This document shows positions 1 through 6,276 of a stretch of 34,757 nucleotides of DNA, one piece after another (within the stretch, counting starts at the first letter, position 1; each line of letters starts with the position of its first letter). Origin of the DNA: Clostridiales bacterium (GTDB taxonomy: Bacteria; Bacillota; Clostridia; Christensenellales; Pumilibacteraceae). The notes below the pieces were generated by a model. It saw only the letters and a program-made list of their open reading frames with translations, did no database searches and was not told the origin of the DNA. The position numbers and the translations under genes are program-made. The DNA lies in assembly GCA_022508425.1 (NCBI GenBank), contig JAFLVF010000012.1, positions 1-34,757 on the forward strand, given 5' to 3'.

Positions 1-59
1 GATAGAGCGTCTGGCTACGGACCAGAAGGTTGGGAGTTCGAGTCTCTTTGGGTGCGCCA
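1..59 (+). tRNA. tRNA-Arg (anticodon ACG), 3' part
   Basis: The window opens inside the D-arm of a tRNA. The anticodon stem TCTGG/CCAGA closes a seven-base loop CTACGGA, so the anticodon is ACG (arginine, CGN codons). The T-arm has the loop TTCGAGT on a five-pair stem with two G-U pairs. The 3' acceptor strand ends with discriminator G and an encoded CCA at 57-59. The 5' third lies outside the window. Confidence 0.95.
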
Positions 60-104
60 CGCAAAAAGGATATGCTTTACGGCATATCCTTTTTGCGTGG
101 CGCA
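53..104 (+). terminator. Large hairpin/terminator that includes the tRNA 3' end
   Basis: Arms 53-75 and 82-104 are perfect reverse complements (23 bp) around a six-base loop. The inner 15 bp, with an A5/T5 tract, look like an ordinary intrinsic terminator. The outer 8 bp of the left arm are the last acceptor bases plus CCA of the tRNA, so the right arm holds an inverted copy of the tRNA end. Terminator function is inferred from position and shape. Confidence 0.75.
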
Positions 105-248
105 TTCGTAGCACGAGTAGTGCGGCGTTGAGAGTACAAACACTTGCAATCTTCAAAGAAACGAGTTTATTTCAAATATGCAAAAAGATATTTTGCAGCA
201 CTGTTCGTTGCGCTTGCGCTTTAGCGCAAAGCACATCCGCGATTCCGC

Positions 249-307
249 GGATATTCTCTTTGGGTGGAAGATAAAACGGCTCGGACTTTATGGATATTCT
301 CTTTGGG
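249..307 (+). repeat. Direct repeat pair related to the tRNA-Arg 3' end
   Basis: GGATATTCTCTTTGGG occurs at 249-264 and again at 292-307. The part TCTCTTTGGG plus one or two following bases also occurs in the tRNA at 43-54. These may be leftovers of duplicated tRNA ends, as integration or recombination at a tRNA gene leaves behind. The shared part is only 10-12 bp, so chance or a short local duplication remains possible. Confidence 0.5.
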
Positions 308-324
308 CGCAATTAAATTTGCCG

Positions 325-353
325 TTGCGTTTATTATTTTTTTATGGTACAAT
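325..353 (+). promoter_or_regulatory. Promoter of the helicase gene
   Basis: TTGCGT (325-330), a 17-bp spacer and TACAAT (348-353) preceded by TGG, an extended -10. Transcription would start near 360, leaving about 95 nt of leader. Confidence 0.6.
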
Positions 354-454
354 ATAATAAATCACAATTACGGGAAGATAATAGCCGTTAAACTATTGTT
401 ACGAAATCGAAAAATCAATCTGTGATTGTGTGATTGTGATATTGTAATTATAAT

Positions 455-3103
455 ATGTTCGAAAACATTTATTTTCACGGACAATTCCGCACCTATCAGC
501 AGAGCATTCTCGACAGTGCGGACGAATATTTGCAAGACGGACGGATTAACATAGTCGCCGCCCCCGGTAGCGGAAAGACCATTCTCGGTTTGGAGCTTAT
601 CCGTAGGCTGCGAGCGCCTTGTATTATCCTGTCGCCTACAACGACAATTCGCAATCAGTGGGGCGAGCGCTTCACGGAAAATTTCTTAGACGGTCAAGAT
701 CCGGACGAATACATTTCCTATGCTCTCAACCGTCTGTCGCCTTTGACGTCCGTTACTTATCAAGCTTTGCACGCGGCGATGAAACGCACGCGAGACGCAG
801 AAGAAGGCTTCGATTATACCTCGCTTGATTTAATAGCGGAGGTTAAACGCTACGGCGTAAAAACCGTCTGCTTGGACGAGGCGCATCATCTGCAAAACGA
901 ATGGCAGAAAGCCCTTGAAAGTTTTCTATCGGCGCTGGAAGGCGAAATCAAAATTATCGCTCTGACTGCGACGCCGCCTTATGACGCGAAGCCAAGCGAA
1001 TGGAAACGCTACGTCGGGGTGTGCGGAGAAATCGATGAGGAAATATTCGTCCCCGAGCTTGTGAAACAAGGAACGCTGTGTCCTCATCAAGACTATTTGT
1101 ATTTTAATTTTCCGACTGCCGCGGAAACCGCAGATTTTCAAGCCTATCACGAGCGGGCGACCGCCGCTACCGACGAGCTGCTGTCGTCAGACATTGTAAA
1201 GACGGCGTACGAGCGTATGCTCGGACTTGCCGACGACTATGATTTTCTCTACACGAATACCAAGGAAATAATAGCGTTTCTCGCTTTGTGCACGAGCGTC
1301 GGAATAACTGTCGATAAAAAATTCATTAGTGCGCTGACTTCGGGCAAAACGTTGCCTTCAATCAATCCCGAGCTGACGGAGCGTGCCGTAAATTTCCTGC
1401 TGAAATGCACGCTCTTGACCGAAGACGAGCGTGAAATATGCGCCGAAATTTTCAAGCGGCACGGCGTGACGGAACGCGGAGAAGTCAGTTTGGGACTAAG
1501 CGAAAAACTGAGAAAACGACTCGTTTCTTCCGTCGGAAAGCTTAAAAGCATCGAAGAAATCGTAAAGAGCGAACAAGAAGACAAAAAAGAAGAGTTGCGA
1601 CTACTCATTCTTACCGATTATATCAGAAAAGAAAACCTCTCCGTTATCGGCACCGATGCAAAACCGGACAGTGTGAGTATCGTTAGCGTTTTTGAAACGG
1701 TTCGCCGTACGGGCGCTAATGTCGGCGCACTGTCGGGCAGTCTTGTGATTTTGCCATCCGCCTGCGCCGATATGCTCCGCGCCGAAAAATCCGACTTTGC
1801 TTTGACGGCTCTCGGCGACACAGGGTATTCGGCTTATGATTTTCGCGCAAACAACCGTGAAAAGGTGCGTGTAGTAGGAGAGCTGTTCGAGAAAGGTATT
1901 ATCAACGTGCTTGTGGGAACTAAATCATTGCTGGGCGAGGGGTGGGACGCGCCGTGCGTCAATTCTCTCATTCTCGCAAGCTTCGTGGGAAGCTTCATGC
2001 TCTCCAATCAAATGCGCGGACGGGCTATTCGCACGGACAAGAACCAACCGAACAAAACGGCAAATATCTGGCACCTTGTCACCGTCGAGCGCCCGTACCT
2101 TTACGCCGACAGCATCAGCGATAAATTATCCCGTCTTGCGAACGAAAACAAAAATGAGCTCGAATCCTTCGATCTCGTAACGGTATCACGCAGGTTTGAC
2201 TGTTTTGTCGCGCCCAACTACGAAACGGGCGAAATCGAAAGCGGAATATCTCGAGTTACTGTTATGAAGCCGCCGTACGACGAAAGAGGTGTCGCGCGCA
2301 TAAACCGCGAAATGATTGACCGCTCCCGCAAGAGAGATAAATTAAGAGAAGTTTGGCGCACTGCGGTAAACGATTCCACGCGGCTCAATGAAGTTAGCTT
2401 CATGCCCGATGAGAAAAGGATGCCCCCGTTCTTGTTTGAAAATATTGCATTTGCAACATTGCTACTCGCGCTCTTTAGCGGAGGGCTTGTGATTTTTCTC
2501 TTTACTTTTATACGTTTCCTTTTTGCCGCAAGCGGTTTGCGGCTTCTCATTGCAATCGTCGCTTTAACGGGTAGCGTGATTGCCTTGGGCTTCTTGCGTT
2601 TGTTGCTGGCGGAAAGGATTTTGACGCACTTAAACCCTGTGCGATCGGTGCGCACGCTTGCCAATTGCGTGTTGAAAGCCATGCAGGAAGTGGGGCTTGT
2701 GGCCGATGGCGCGCGCGTCAACGTTATAGCGGACGATGAGGGGCTTTACTTTCTAACGGAGCTTTTGAACGCCTCAGTCCACGACCAAAACCTTTTCCAT
2801 CAAGCAATCAAAGAGCTGTTTTCGCCAATTGAAAATCCGCGGTACTTGTTGATTCCGCGAGGGAAGTTCGGGCGCTACCGCTACCGTTATGCGCTCGCTT
2901 GTCCCGAGGCGCTCGGTTCGAAAAACGAATACGCCAAATGCCTTGCAAAACACCTGCAAAAATCTATGGGTAATATCGAGACCGTGTACACGCGCACGGA
3001 GCAAGGGCGCAAGCTCATTCTCACTTGCCGCAAGCATTCGTATATTACATACAACTACAACGAACTCTACGGCAGGCGCAAGCATATTTCCCGTTGGGAA
3101 TAA
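455..3103 (+). CDS. SF2 DEAD/DEAH-type helicase with C-terminal membrane segment
   Basis: An 882-residue superfamily 2 helicase/translocase. Visible motifs are a Q-like FRTYQQ (11-16), Walker A APGSGKT (36-42), motif Ia around ILSPTTTIRNQW, the Walker B box DEAH (141-144), motif III TATPP (171-175), and motif VI QMRGRAIR near 518-525. After the helicase core comes a region with two strongly hydrophobic segments (about 663-715), then a basic C-terminal domain of about 165 residues that I do not recognise. Soluble DNA-repair or restriction helicases do not normally carry membrane helices, so this one may act at the membrane. It stands alone, with its own promoter and no nuclease or methylase beside it. 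The ATG at 455 has no clear Shine-Dalgarno but begins right before the Q-like motif. A defence or plasmid-control role is possible but unproven; the helicase-family call is secure. Confidence 0.85.
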   Translation: MFENIYFHGQFRTYQQSILDSADEYLQDGRINIVAAPGSGKTILGLELIRRLRAPCIILSPTTTIRNQWGERFTENFLDGQDPDEYISYALNRLSPLTSVTYQALHAAMKRTRDAEEGFDYTSLDLIAEVKRYGVKTVCLDEAHHLQNEWQKALESFLSALEGEIKIIALTATPPYDAKPSEWKRYVGVCGEIDEEIFVPELVKQGTLCPHQDYLYFNFPTAAETADFQAYHERATAATDELLSSDIVKTAYERMLGLADDYDFLYTNTKEIIAFLALCTSVGITVDKKFISALTSGKTLPSINPELTERAVNFLLKCTLLTEDEREICAEIFKRHGVTERGEVSLGLSEKLRKRLVSSVGKLKSIEEIVKSEQEDKKEELRLLILTDYIRKENLSVIGTDAKPDSVSIVSVFETVRRTGANVGALSGSLVILPSACADMLRAEKSDFALTALGDTGYSAYDFRANNREKVRVVGELFEKGIINVLVGTKSLLGEGWDAPCVNSLILASFVGSFMLSNQMRGRAIRTDKNQPNKTANIWHLVTVERPYLYADSISDKLSRLANENKNELESFDLVTVSRRFDCFVAPNYETGEIESGISRVTVMKPPYDERGVARINREMIDRSRKRDKLREVWRTAVNDSTRLNEVSFMPDEKRMPPFLFENIAFATLLLALFSGGLVIFLFTFIRFLFAASGLRLLIAIVALTGSVIALGFLRLLLAERILTHLNPVRSVRTLANCVLKAMQEVGLVADGARVNVIADDEGLYFLTELLNASVHDQNLFHQAIKELFSPIENPRYLLIPRGKFGRYRYRYALACPEALGSKNEYAKCLAKHLQKSMGNIETVYTRTEQGRKLILTCRKHSYITYNYNELYGRRKHISRWE

Positions 3104-3141
3104 AGCGGAATTACAGTCGGCAACGAGACAATACAACGAGG

Positions 3142-3169
3142 TTGCATTTATTGTTTTTTGTGATAAAAT
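3142..3169 (+). promoter_or_regulatory. Promoter of the SDR gene
   Basis: TTGCAT (3142-3147), 16-bp spacer, TAAAAT (3164-3169) preceded by TGA (extended -10). It lies in the short gap after the helicase stop codon, so the SDR gene is probably transcribed separately. Confidence 0.6.
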
Positions 3170-3197
3170 ACTGTAAATCACCAGGGAGGGATATATT

Positions 3198-3944
3198 ATG
3201 CTTTTGAAAGATAAGGTTGCAATAGTTACGGGCGGGACGCGCGGAATAGGCTACGCCATAGTAAAAGAATTTTTGCGCGAGGGCGCGATTGTCGTGCTGT
3301 GCGGCTCTCGTCCCGAAACCGCCGACAAAGCGGTGAAAGCACTTAAAGCGGAAAACGACGATTGGAGCGTAAGCGGGATTTCGCCCGACCTTACCGATTA
3401 CGCTTCGGTCAAAGCGGCGTTCGACGGCGTGGAAAAGCAGTTCGGAAGAATAGACGTGCTTGTCAATAATGCGGGCATGTCTGCAAAAGAACCGTTCAAC
3501 ACGTACACCGAGGCTATGTTCGATTCGGTCATGGACCTTAACCTCAAGGCCGTTTACAACTGCTGCCGCGCCGTCACGGACGGAATGCAGGCCCGCCGAA
3601 GTGGGTGCATACTCAATACGAGCAGTATGGTGAGTATTTACGGCCAGCCGTCGGGCATAGCGTACCCGACGAGCAAGTTTGCCGTCAACGGCTTTACGCT
3701 GTCGCTTGCGCGCGAGCTCGGCCCGTACGGCATTCGCGTAAACGCCGTCGCGCCCGGCGTAACCAATACCGACATGATGAAGGCGGTGCCCAAACAGTAT
3801 ATCGAGCCGCTCGTCAACAGCATACCGCTAAGGCGCATAGGCGAGCCGGAAGAGGTAGCTAACGCGTTCGTATTCCTCGCAAGCGATAAGGCGAGCTATA
3901 TCACGGGCGTCGTTTTGAGCGTCGACGGCCTTGCGCGAAATTGA
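3198..3944 (+). CDS. SDR-family oxidoreductase, FabG-like (3-oxoacyl-ACP reductase type)
   Basis: A 248-residue classical short-chain dehydrogenase/reductase, the usual FabG length. It has the nucleotide-binding TGGTRGIG (11-18), NNAG (90-93), catalytic S143, Y156 and K160 (YPTSK), and the RVNAVAPG and C-terminal SVDG motifs. FabG reduces 3-oxoacyl-ACP with NADPH in fatty acid synthesis, but without fab neighbours the substrate is uncertain; another ketone or sugar reductase is possible. The start is fixed by GGGAGG at 3184-3189, eight bases before the ATG. There is no terminator after the stop codon. The last 109 bp recur at 4632-4740, where a strong terminator follows, so the region downstream has been rearranged. 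Confidence 0.88.
   Translation: MLLKDKVAIVTGGTRGIGYAIVKEFLREGAIVVLCGSRPETADKAVKALKAENDDWSVSGISPDLTDYASVKAAFDGVEKQFGRIDVLVNNAGMSAKEPFNTYTEAMFDSVMDLNLKAVYNCCRAVTDGMQARRSGCILNTSSMVSIYGQPSGIAYPTSKFAVNGFTLSLARELGPYGIRVNAVAPGVTNTDMMKAVPKQYIEPLVNSIPLRRIGEPEEVANAFVFLASDKASYITGVVLSVDGLARN
3836..3944 (+). repeat. 109-bp direct repeat, copy 1 (3' end of SDR gene)
   Basis: This segment of the SDR gene recurs at 4632-4740 with three differences. All are third-codon-position transitions that leave the protein unchanged (Ala GCA/GCG, Asp GAT/GAC, Val GTT/GTC). The repeats flank the lipoprotein gene. Confidence 0.92.
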
Positions 3945-4029
3945 AAATTATGTTGCGATTTCAGTTTTTATGTGTTAGATGAAAATTACGGCTTGTTGCA
4001 AATCGTAAAATGATGTTATTTTAATTATA

Positions 4030-4059
4030 TTGCGAAGCTCTTGCAATCCGTCATATAAT
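4030..4059 (+). promoter_or_regulatory. Promoter of the lipoprotein gene
   Basis: A consensus TATAAT at 4054-4059 with a weaker TTGCGA 18 bp upstream (4030-4035). The start codon follows at 4095, with AAGGAGA at 4077-4083. Confidence 0.55.
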
Positions 4060-4094
4060 ATGATAAACTTATCAAAAAGGAGATATAGGGGCGA

Positions 4095-4583
4095 ATGAAA
4101 ATAACAAAAAAAATAATAGTATTGATAGCGGCACTTTTCTGCGCTTTCGGTTTATTCGCTTGCGGAACAGAAGCCGTCGGTAACGACGAGCCGCAAATGG
4201 TAGAATTCGAGCATATAACGGTCGACGCCGATACGGTCAACGAGATAAAAACTGCCTTTTACGGAGAGGATAGCGATTATTACACATCGTCGAAATGGGG
4301 CTTGGAGATTTACGGCGAATACAACGGTGCTTATGCATTTTACGCTACAGATGCCGCTTCTGCGGCTGTTGTCAGTTGTGAAGTAGTCGACGGTCTTATA
4401 TTTACGTATAGTTGTGGAATGCCTATGCTCGTTTATAGTGACGGAAATATCATGCGGTTGCAAGAGGCATACGATAGCGGAATATTATCCTACGACGATT
4501 TAATAGATTTAAGTGAAAAACACGAAGGCGGTTTATTTTACTACACCGACGAGAGCGATATTGAAGGTTATCATAAAATATAA
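4095..4583 (+). CDS. Small putative lipoprotein of unknown function
   Basis: 162 residues. It begins with lysines, a hydrophobic segment and a lipobox LFAC with the lipidated cysteine at residue 23, so it should be anchored on the outer face of the membrane. The mature part is acidic and rich in Asp, Glu and Tyr, with no motif I recognise. AAGGAGA at 4077-4083 is eleven bases before the ATG, slightly far. The gene sits exactly between two copies of the SDR 3' end and is followed by a truncated ORF, so it probably arrived by recombination or integration. The lipoprotein call is good; the function is unknown. Confidence 0.8.
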   Translation: MKITKKIIVLIAALFCAFGLFACGTEAVGNDEPQMVEFEHITVDADTVNEIKTAFYGEDSDYYTSSKWGLEIYGEYNGAYAFYATDAASAAVVSCEVVDGLIFTYSCGMPMLVYSDGNIMRLQEAYDSGILSYDDLIDLSEKHEGGLFYYTDESDIEGYHKI

Positions 4584-4597
4584 TCTTTGAGGTAAAT

Positions 4598-4636
4598 ATG
4601 AATAATTTAACGGCTCTATTGGCGGCGGCAACATAG
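4598..4636 (+). pseudogene. Cut-off small ORF after the lipoprotein gene
   Basis: An ATG with a good ribosome binding site (GAGG at 4589-4592, five bases before) starts 14 nt after the lipoprotein stop. It reads 12 codons, then hits TAG just inside the duplicated SDR segment that begins at 4632. It looks like the beginning of a gene linked to the lipoprotein and truncated at the recombination junction. A chance mini-ORF cannot be excluded. Confidence 0.4.
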
Positions 4637-4740
4637 GCGAGCCGGAAGAGGTAGCTAACGCGTTCGTATTCCTCGCGAGCGACAAGGCGAGCTATATCAC
4701 GGGCGTCGTCTTGAGCGTCGACGGCCTTGCGCGAAATTGA
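4632..4740 (+). pseudogene. 3' fragment of a second SDR (fabG-like) allele
   Basis: 109 bp matching 3836-3944 and ending at the same TGA stop codon. It encodes the last 35 residues of the SDR in an unbroken frame with no start. The three differences are silent, which suggests an allele kept functional elsewhere rather than a copy decaying in place. A strong terminator follows at 4771-4805, probably the original SDR terminator. Confidence 0.88.
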
Positions 4741-4770
4741 TTTTTAACTTTACAATATGAACAATTATCA

Positions 4771-4805
4771 CGCAAAAACCGAGGTTTGTAGCCTCGGTTT
4801 TTGCG
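4771..4805. terminator. Bidirectional intrinsic terminator
   Basis: CGCAAAAACCGAGG (4771-4784) pairs perfectly with 4792-4805, with A- and T-tracts on either side. It serves the SDR side on the plus strand and the exonuclease gene, which ends at 4808, on the minus strand. Confidence 0.9.
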
Positions 4806-4807
4806 TT

Positions 4808-5365
4808 TTATGATAAAGTTACGACAGAGCCTTTTTTGAGGTTTTGGTAGCAGGCGTTGCATATTTCGCAGTCGCGGAGGGCGCGGTGGGAACCTGCCGT
4901 GTTTATCCCGTAGTATTCGGCGACGGTGATTTGTTTGTGGTTTGTAAGAAAGGGTAGGGCACGTCTTGCGAGTCTAAGCGTGTCGACAAAGTTGTTGTCG
5001 AGCACGAGCCCGTTATGCAGCCAAAGGTTGTCGTACAGAAAGTTTACGTCGAAGTGGACGTTGTGCCCTATCAAAATGTCTTTGCCGATAAACCCGTAAA
5101 ACGCCGTCATCACAAGCCGTATGTCGGGTGCGTTCTTCGCCATTTCATCGGTTATTCCCGTCAGGTTTGTTATAAACTGGTCTATCGGTTTCGACGGCTT
5201 GATCAGGGTGGAGAAGGCGCCGACTATGCTGTCGTTTCGGACTTTGAGCGCGGAAACTTCCAATATTTCGCATACTCCGGACACAAGGCCGTTTGTCTCT
5301 ATGTCGACGACGGTATAGTCGGACGGAAAAGCGAACAGGCTGTGGCCTTTGAATTTACGTTCCAT
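4808..5365 (-). CDS. DEDDh 3'-5' exonuclease (DNA polymerase III epsilon-like)
   Basis: 185 residues with the full catalytic set of the DnaQ/epsilon exonuclease family: DIET (D21, E23), HNVHFD (D106), and SHRALRD (H160, D165). It should remove nucleotides from 3' ends using two metal ions. At this size it is a free-standing exonuclease, not part of PolC or DinG, and could serve in proofreading, repair or RNA turnover. AGAGGAAAG stands about five bases before the ATG. The gene overlaps the end of the upstream YjbR-type gene by 11 bp, so the two are probably translationally coupled. Confidence 0.88.
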   Translation of the reverse strand: MERKFKGHSLFAFPSDYTVVDIETNGLVSGVCEILEVSALKVRNDSIVGAFSTLIKPSKPIDQFITNLTGITDEMAKNAPDIRLVMTAFYGFIGKDILIGHNVHFDVNFLYDNLWLHNGLVLDNNFVDTLRLARRALPFLTNHKQITVAEYYGINTAGSHRALRDCEICNACYQNLKKGSVVTLS

Positions 5366-6113
5366 CGCCGCTTTCCTCTAATTGTGCGCGCAAGCCGAAA
5401 GGCACGCTGCGCGGACCGCGCACCGACACTACGCCGTGCTTTTTAAGCGCTTCGACGCCGAACGCGCCTTTATCGTAGGTGTGGAGGCGTTTTATTCGCA
5501 TCACCTTGTCCATGCGCACGTTCTCGTCGCTGTACTCGTACGGAATGTCTACCTCCACGGCTTCGCATTTGTACATTATGCACGAGTACGGCGATGCGAT
5601 ATACAGATACACGGTGTCGCCGACGTTTATGCGACTGCTTTGCTTCCACAGTATTATATCGTTTTCTGCAAAAGCCCGCTCGATATCGTAGTATTTTGGG
5701 TTGGCGGGGACGAGCCAGCTCTTTTGCACGGCTATGGTCGGCCTTTTGCTTTTGCCACCCGCTATTTCGTAGCTGTCGGCGAGAAGCTTGAGCGCCGTGT
5801 CTTCGTCGACAGTGCCGTCAAGAAGTACGCTTATCCAATGTTTGCGGTTTAGGTGGTAGGCGGGAAGTATTCCCGGTTTAGTCAACAGCTCGTCGCGCAA
5901 AAGCGGATCGCACTTTATATCCAAAACGTCTACGTACTCGTCGCTGTTCAGCCCGAGCTTATTCATCGGCACGTTCATTATTATTGCGTACCACTTCTTG
6001 TTGTCCGCACGCCTAAGTACCGAGTACAGCGGAAACGCCGCCCAAAGATGTTCGGGGGACGTGCCGTACTGATTGTCGGCGTATTCGTATATCGTATCGC
6101 GCGTCGCGCCCAA
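5355..6113 (-). CDS. MmcQ/YjbR-domain protein with EVE/PUA-like C-terminal domain
   Basis: About 252 residues from the chosen start. Residues 1-118 look like the MmcQ/YjbR fold, with the typical path NKLGL, VDVLDIKCDP, GILPAYHLNRKHWISV. Residues 130-252 resemble an EVE/PUA-like domain (KSWLVPANPKYYDIERAF, then VGDTVYLYIASP), a fold that often binds modified bases. It is followed by an overlapping exonuclease gene, suggesting a shared job in nucleic-acid handling. I chose the TTG at 6111-6113 because GAAGAGG lies eight bases before it. A TTG at 6138-6140 in the same frame has no ribosome binding site and sits almost on the -10 box. Domain calls come from motif patterns and should be confirmed by profile search. 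Confidence 0.75.
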   Translation of the reverse strand: MGATRDTIYEYADNQYGTSPEHLWAAFPLYSVLRRADNKKWYAIIMNVPMNKLGLNSDEYVDVLDIKCDPLLRDELLTKPGILPAYHLNRKHWISVLLDGTVDEDTALKLLADSYEIAGGKSKRPTIAVQKSWLVPANPKYYDIERAFAENDIILWKQSSRINVGDTVYLYIASPYSCIMYKCEAVEVDIPYEYSDENVRMDKVMRIKRLHTYDKGAFGVEALKKHGVVSVRGPRSVPFGLRAQLEESGDGT

Positions 6114-6144
6114 TGGGATTACCTCTTCTGTAGTTTTCAATTAC

Positions 6145-6172
6145 AGTATAACATACACCGAAATAAAATCAA
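6145..6172 (-). promoter_or_regulatory. Promoter of the YjbR-exonuclease operon
   Basis: On the minus strand, TTGATT (6167-6172), a 16-bp spacer and TATACT (6145-6150) preceded by TGT. Transcription would start near 6138, supporting the start codon at 6113 over 6140. Confidence 0.65.
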
Positions 6173-6216
6173 GTCCCAAAGCAACTATTTTCGTCGTGAA
6201 TTATTGATATAAACAT

Positions 6217-6246
6217 TTGACAAACTTATATCGTGGGTGATATACT
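6217..6246 (+). promoter_or_regulatory. Promoter of the cysteine desulfurase-scaffold operon
   Basis: TTGACA (6217-6222), 18-bp spacer, TATACT (6241-6246) preceded by TGA. It diverges from the promoter at 6145-6172. Confidence 0.75.
6227..6244. promoter_or_regulatory. Possible operator palindrome in the desulfurase promoter
   Basis: TATATC, six bases, then GATATA form a perfect inverted repeat covering the spacer and most of the -10 box. A protein bound here would block the polymerase. No Rrf2/IscR-type gene lies nearby, so the regulator is unknown. Short AT-rich arms mean chance is possible. Confidence 0.4.
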
Positions 6247-6276
6247 GTTAATACCTTGTAAATAGGTAGGAATTAT

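Larger units (their letters stand above)
105..454. other. Gene-free stretch with hairpins, tRNA-end fragments and a promoter
   Basis: No convincing coding frame is seen. It holds two small hairpins (214-219/224-229 and 235-241/246-252) and a 16-bp direct repeat at 249-264 and 292-307 that matches the tRNA 3' segment 43-54. The helicase promoter lies at 325-353. The roughly 95-nt leader after it has TGTGATTG-like short repeats just before the start codon and no clear ribosome binding site. Confidence 0.6.
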
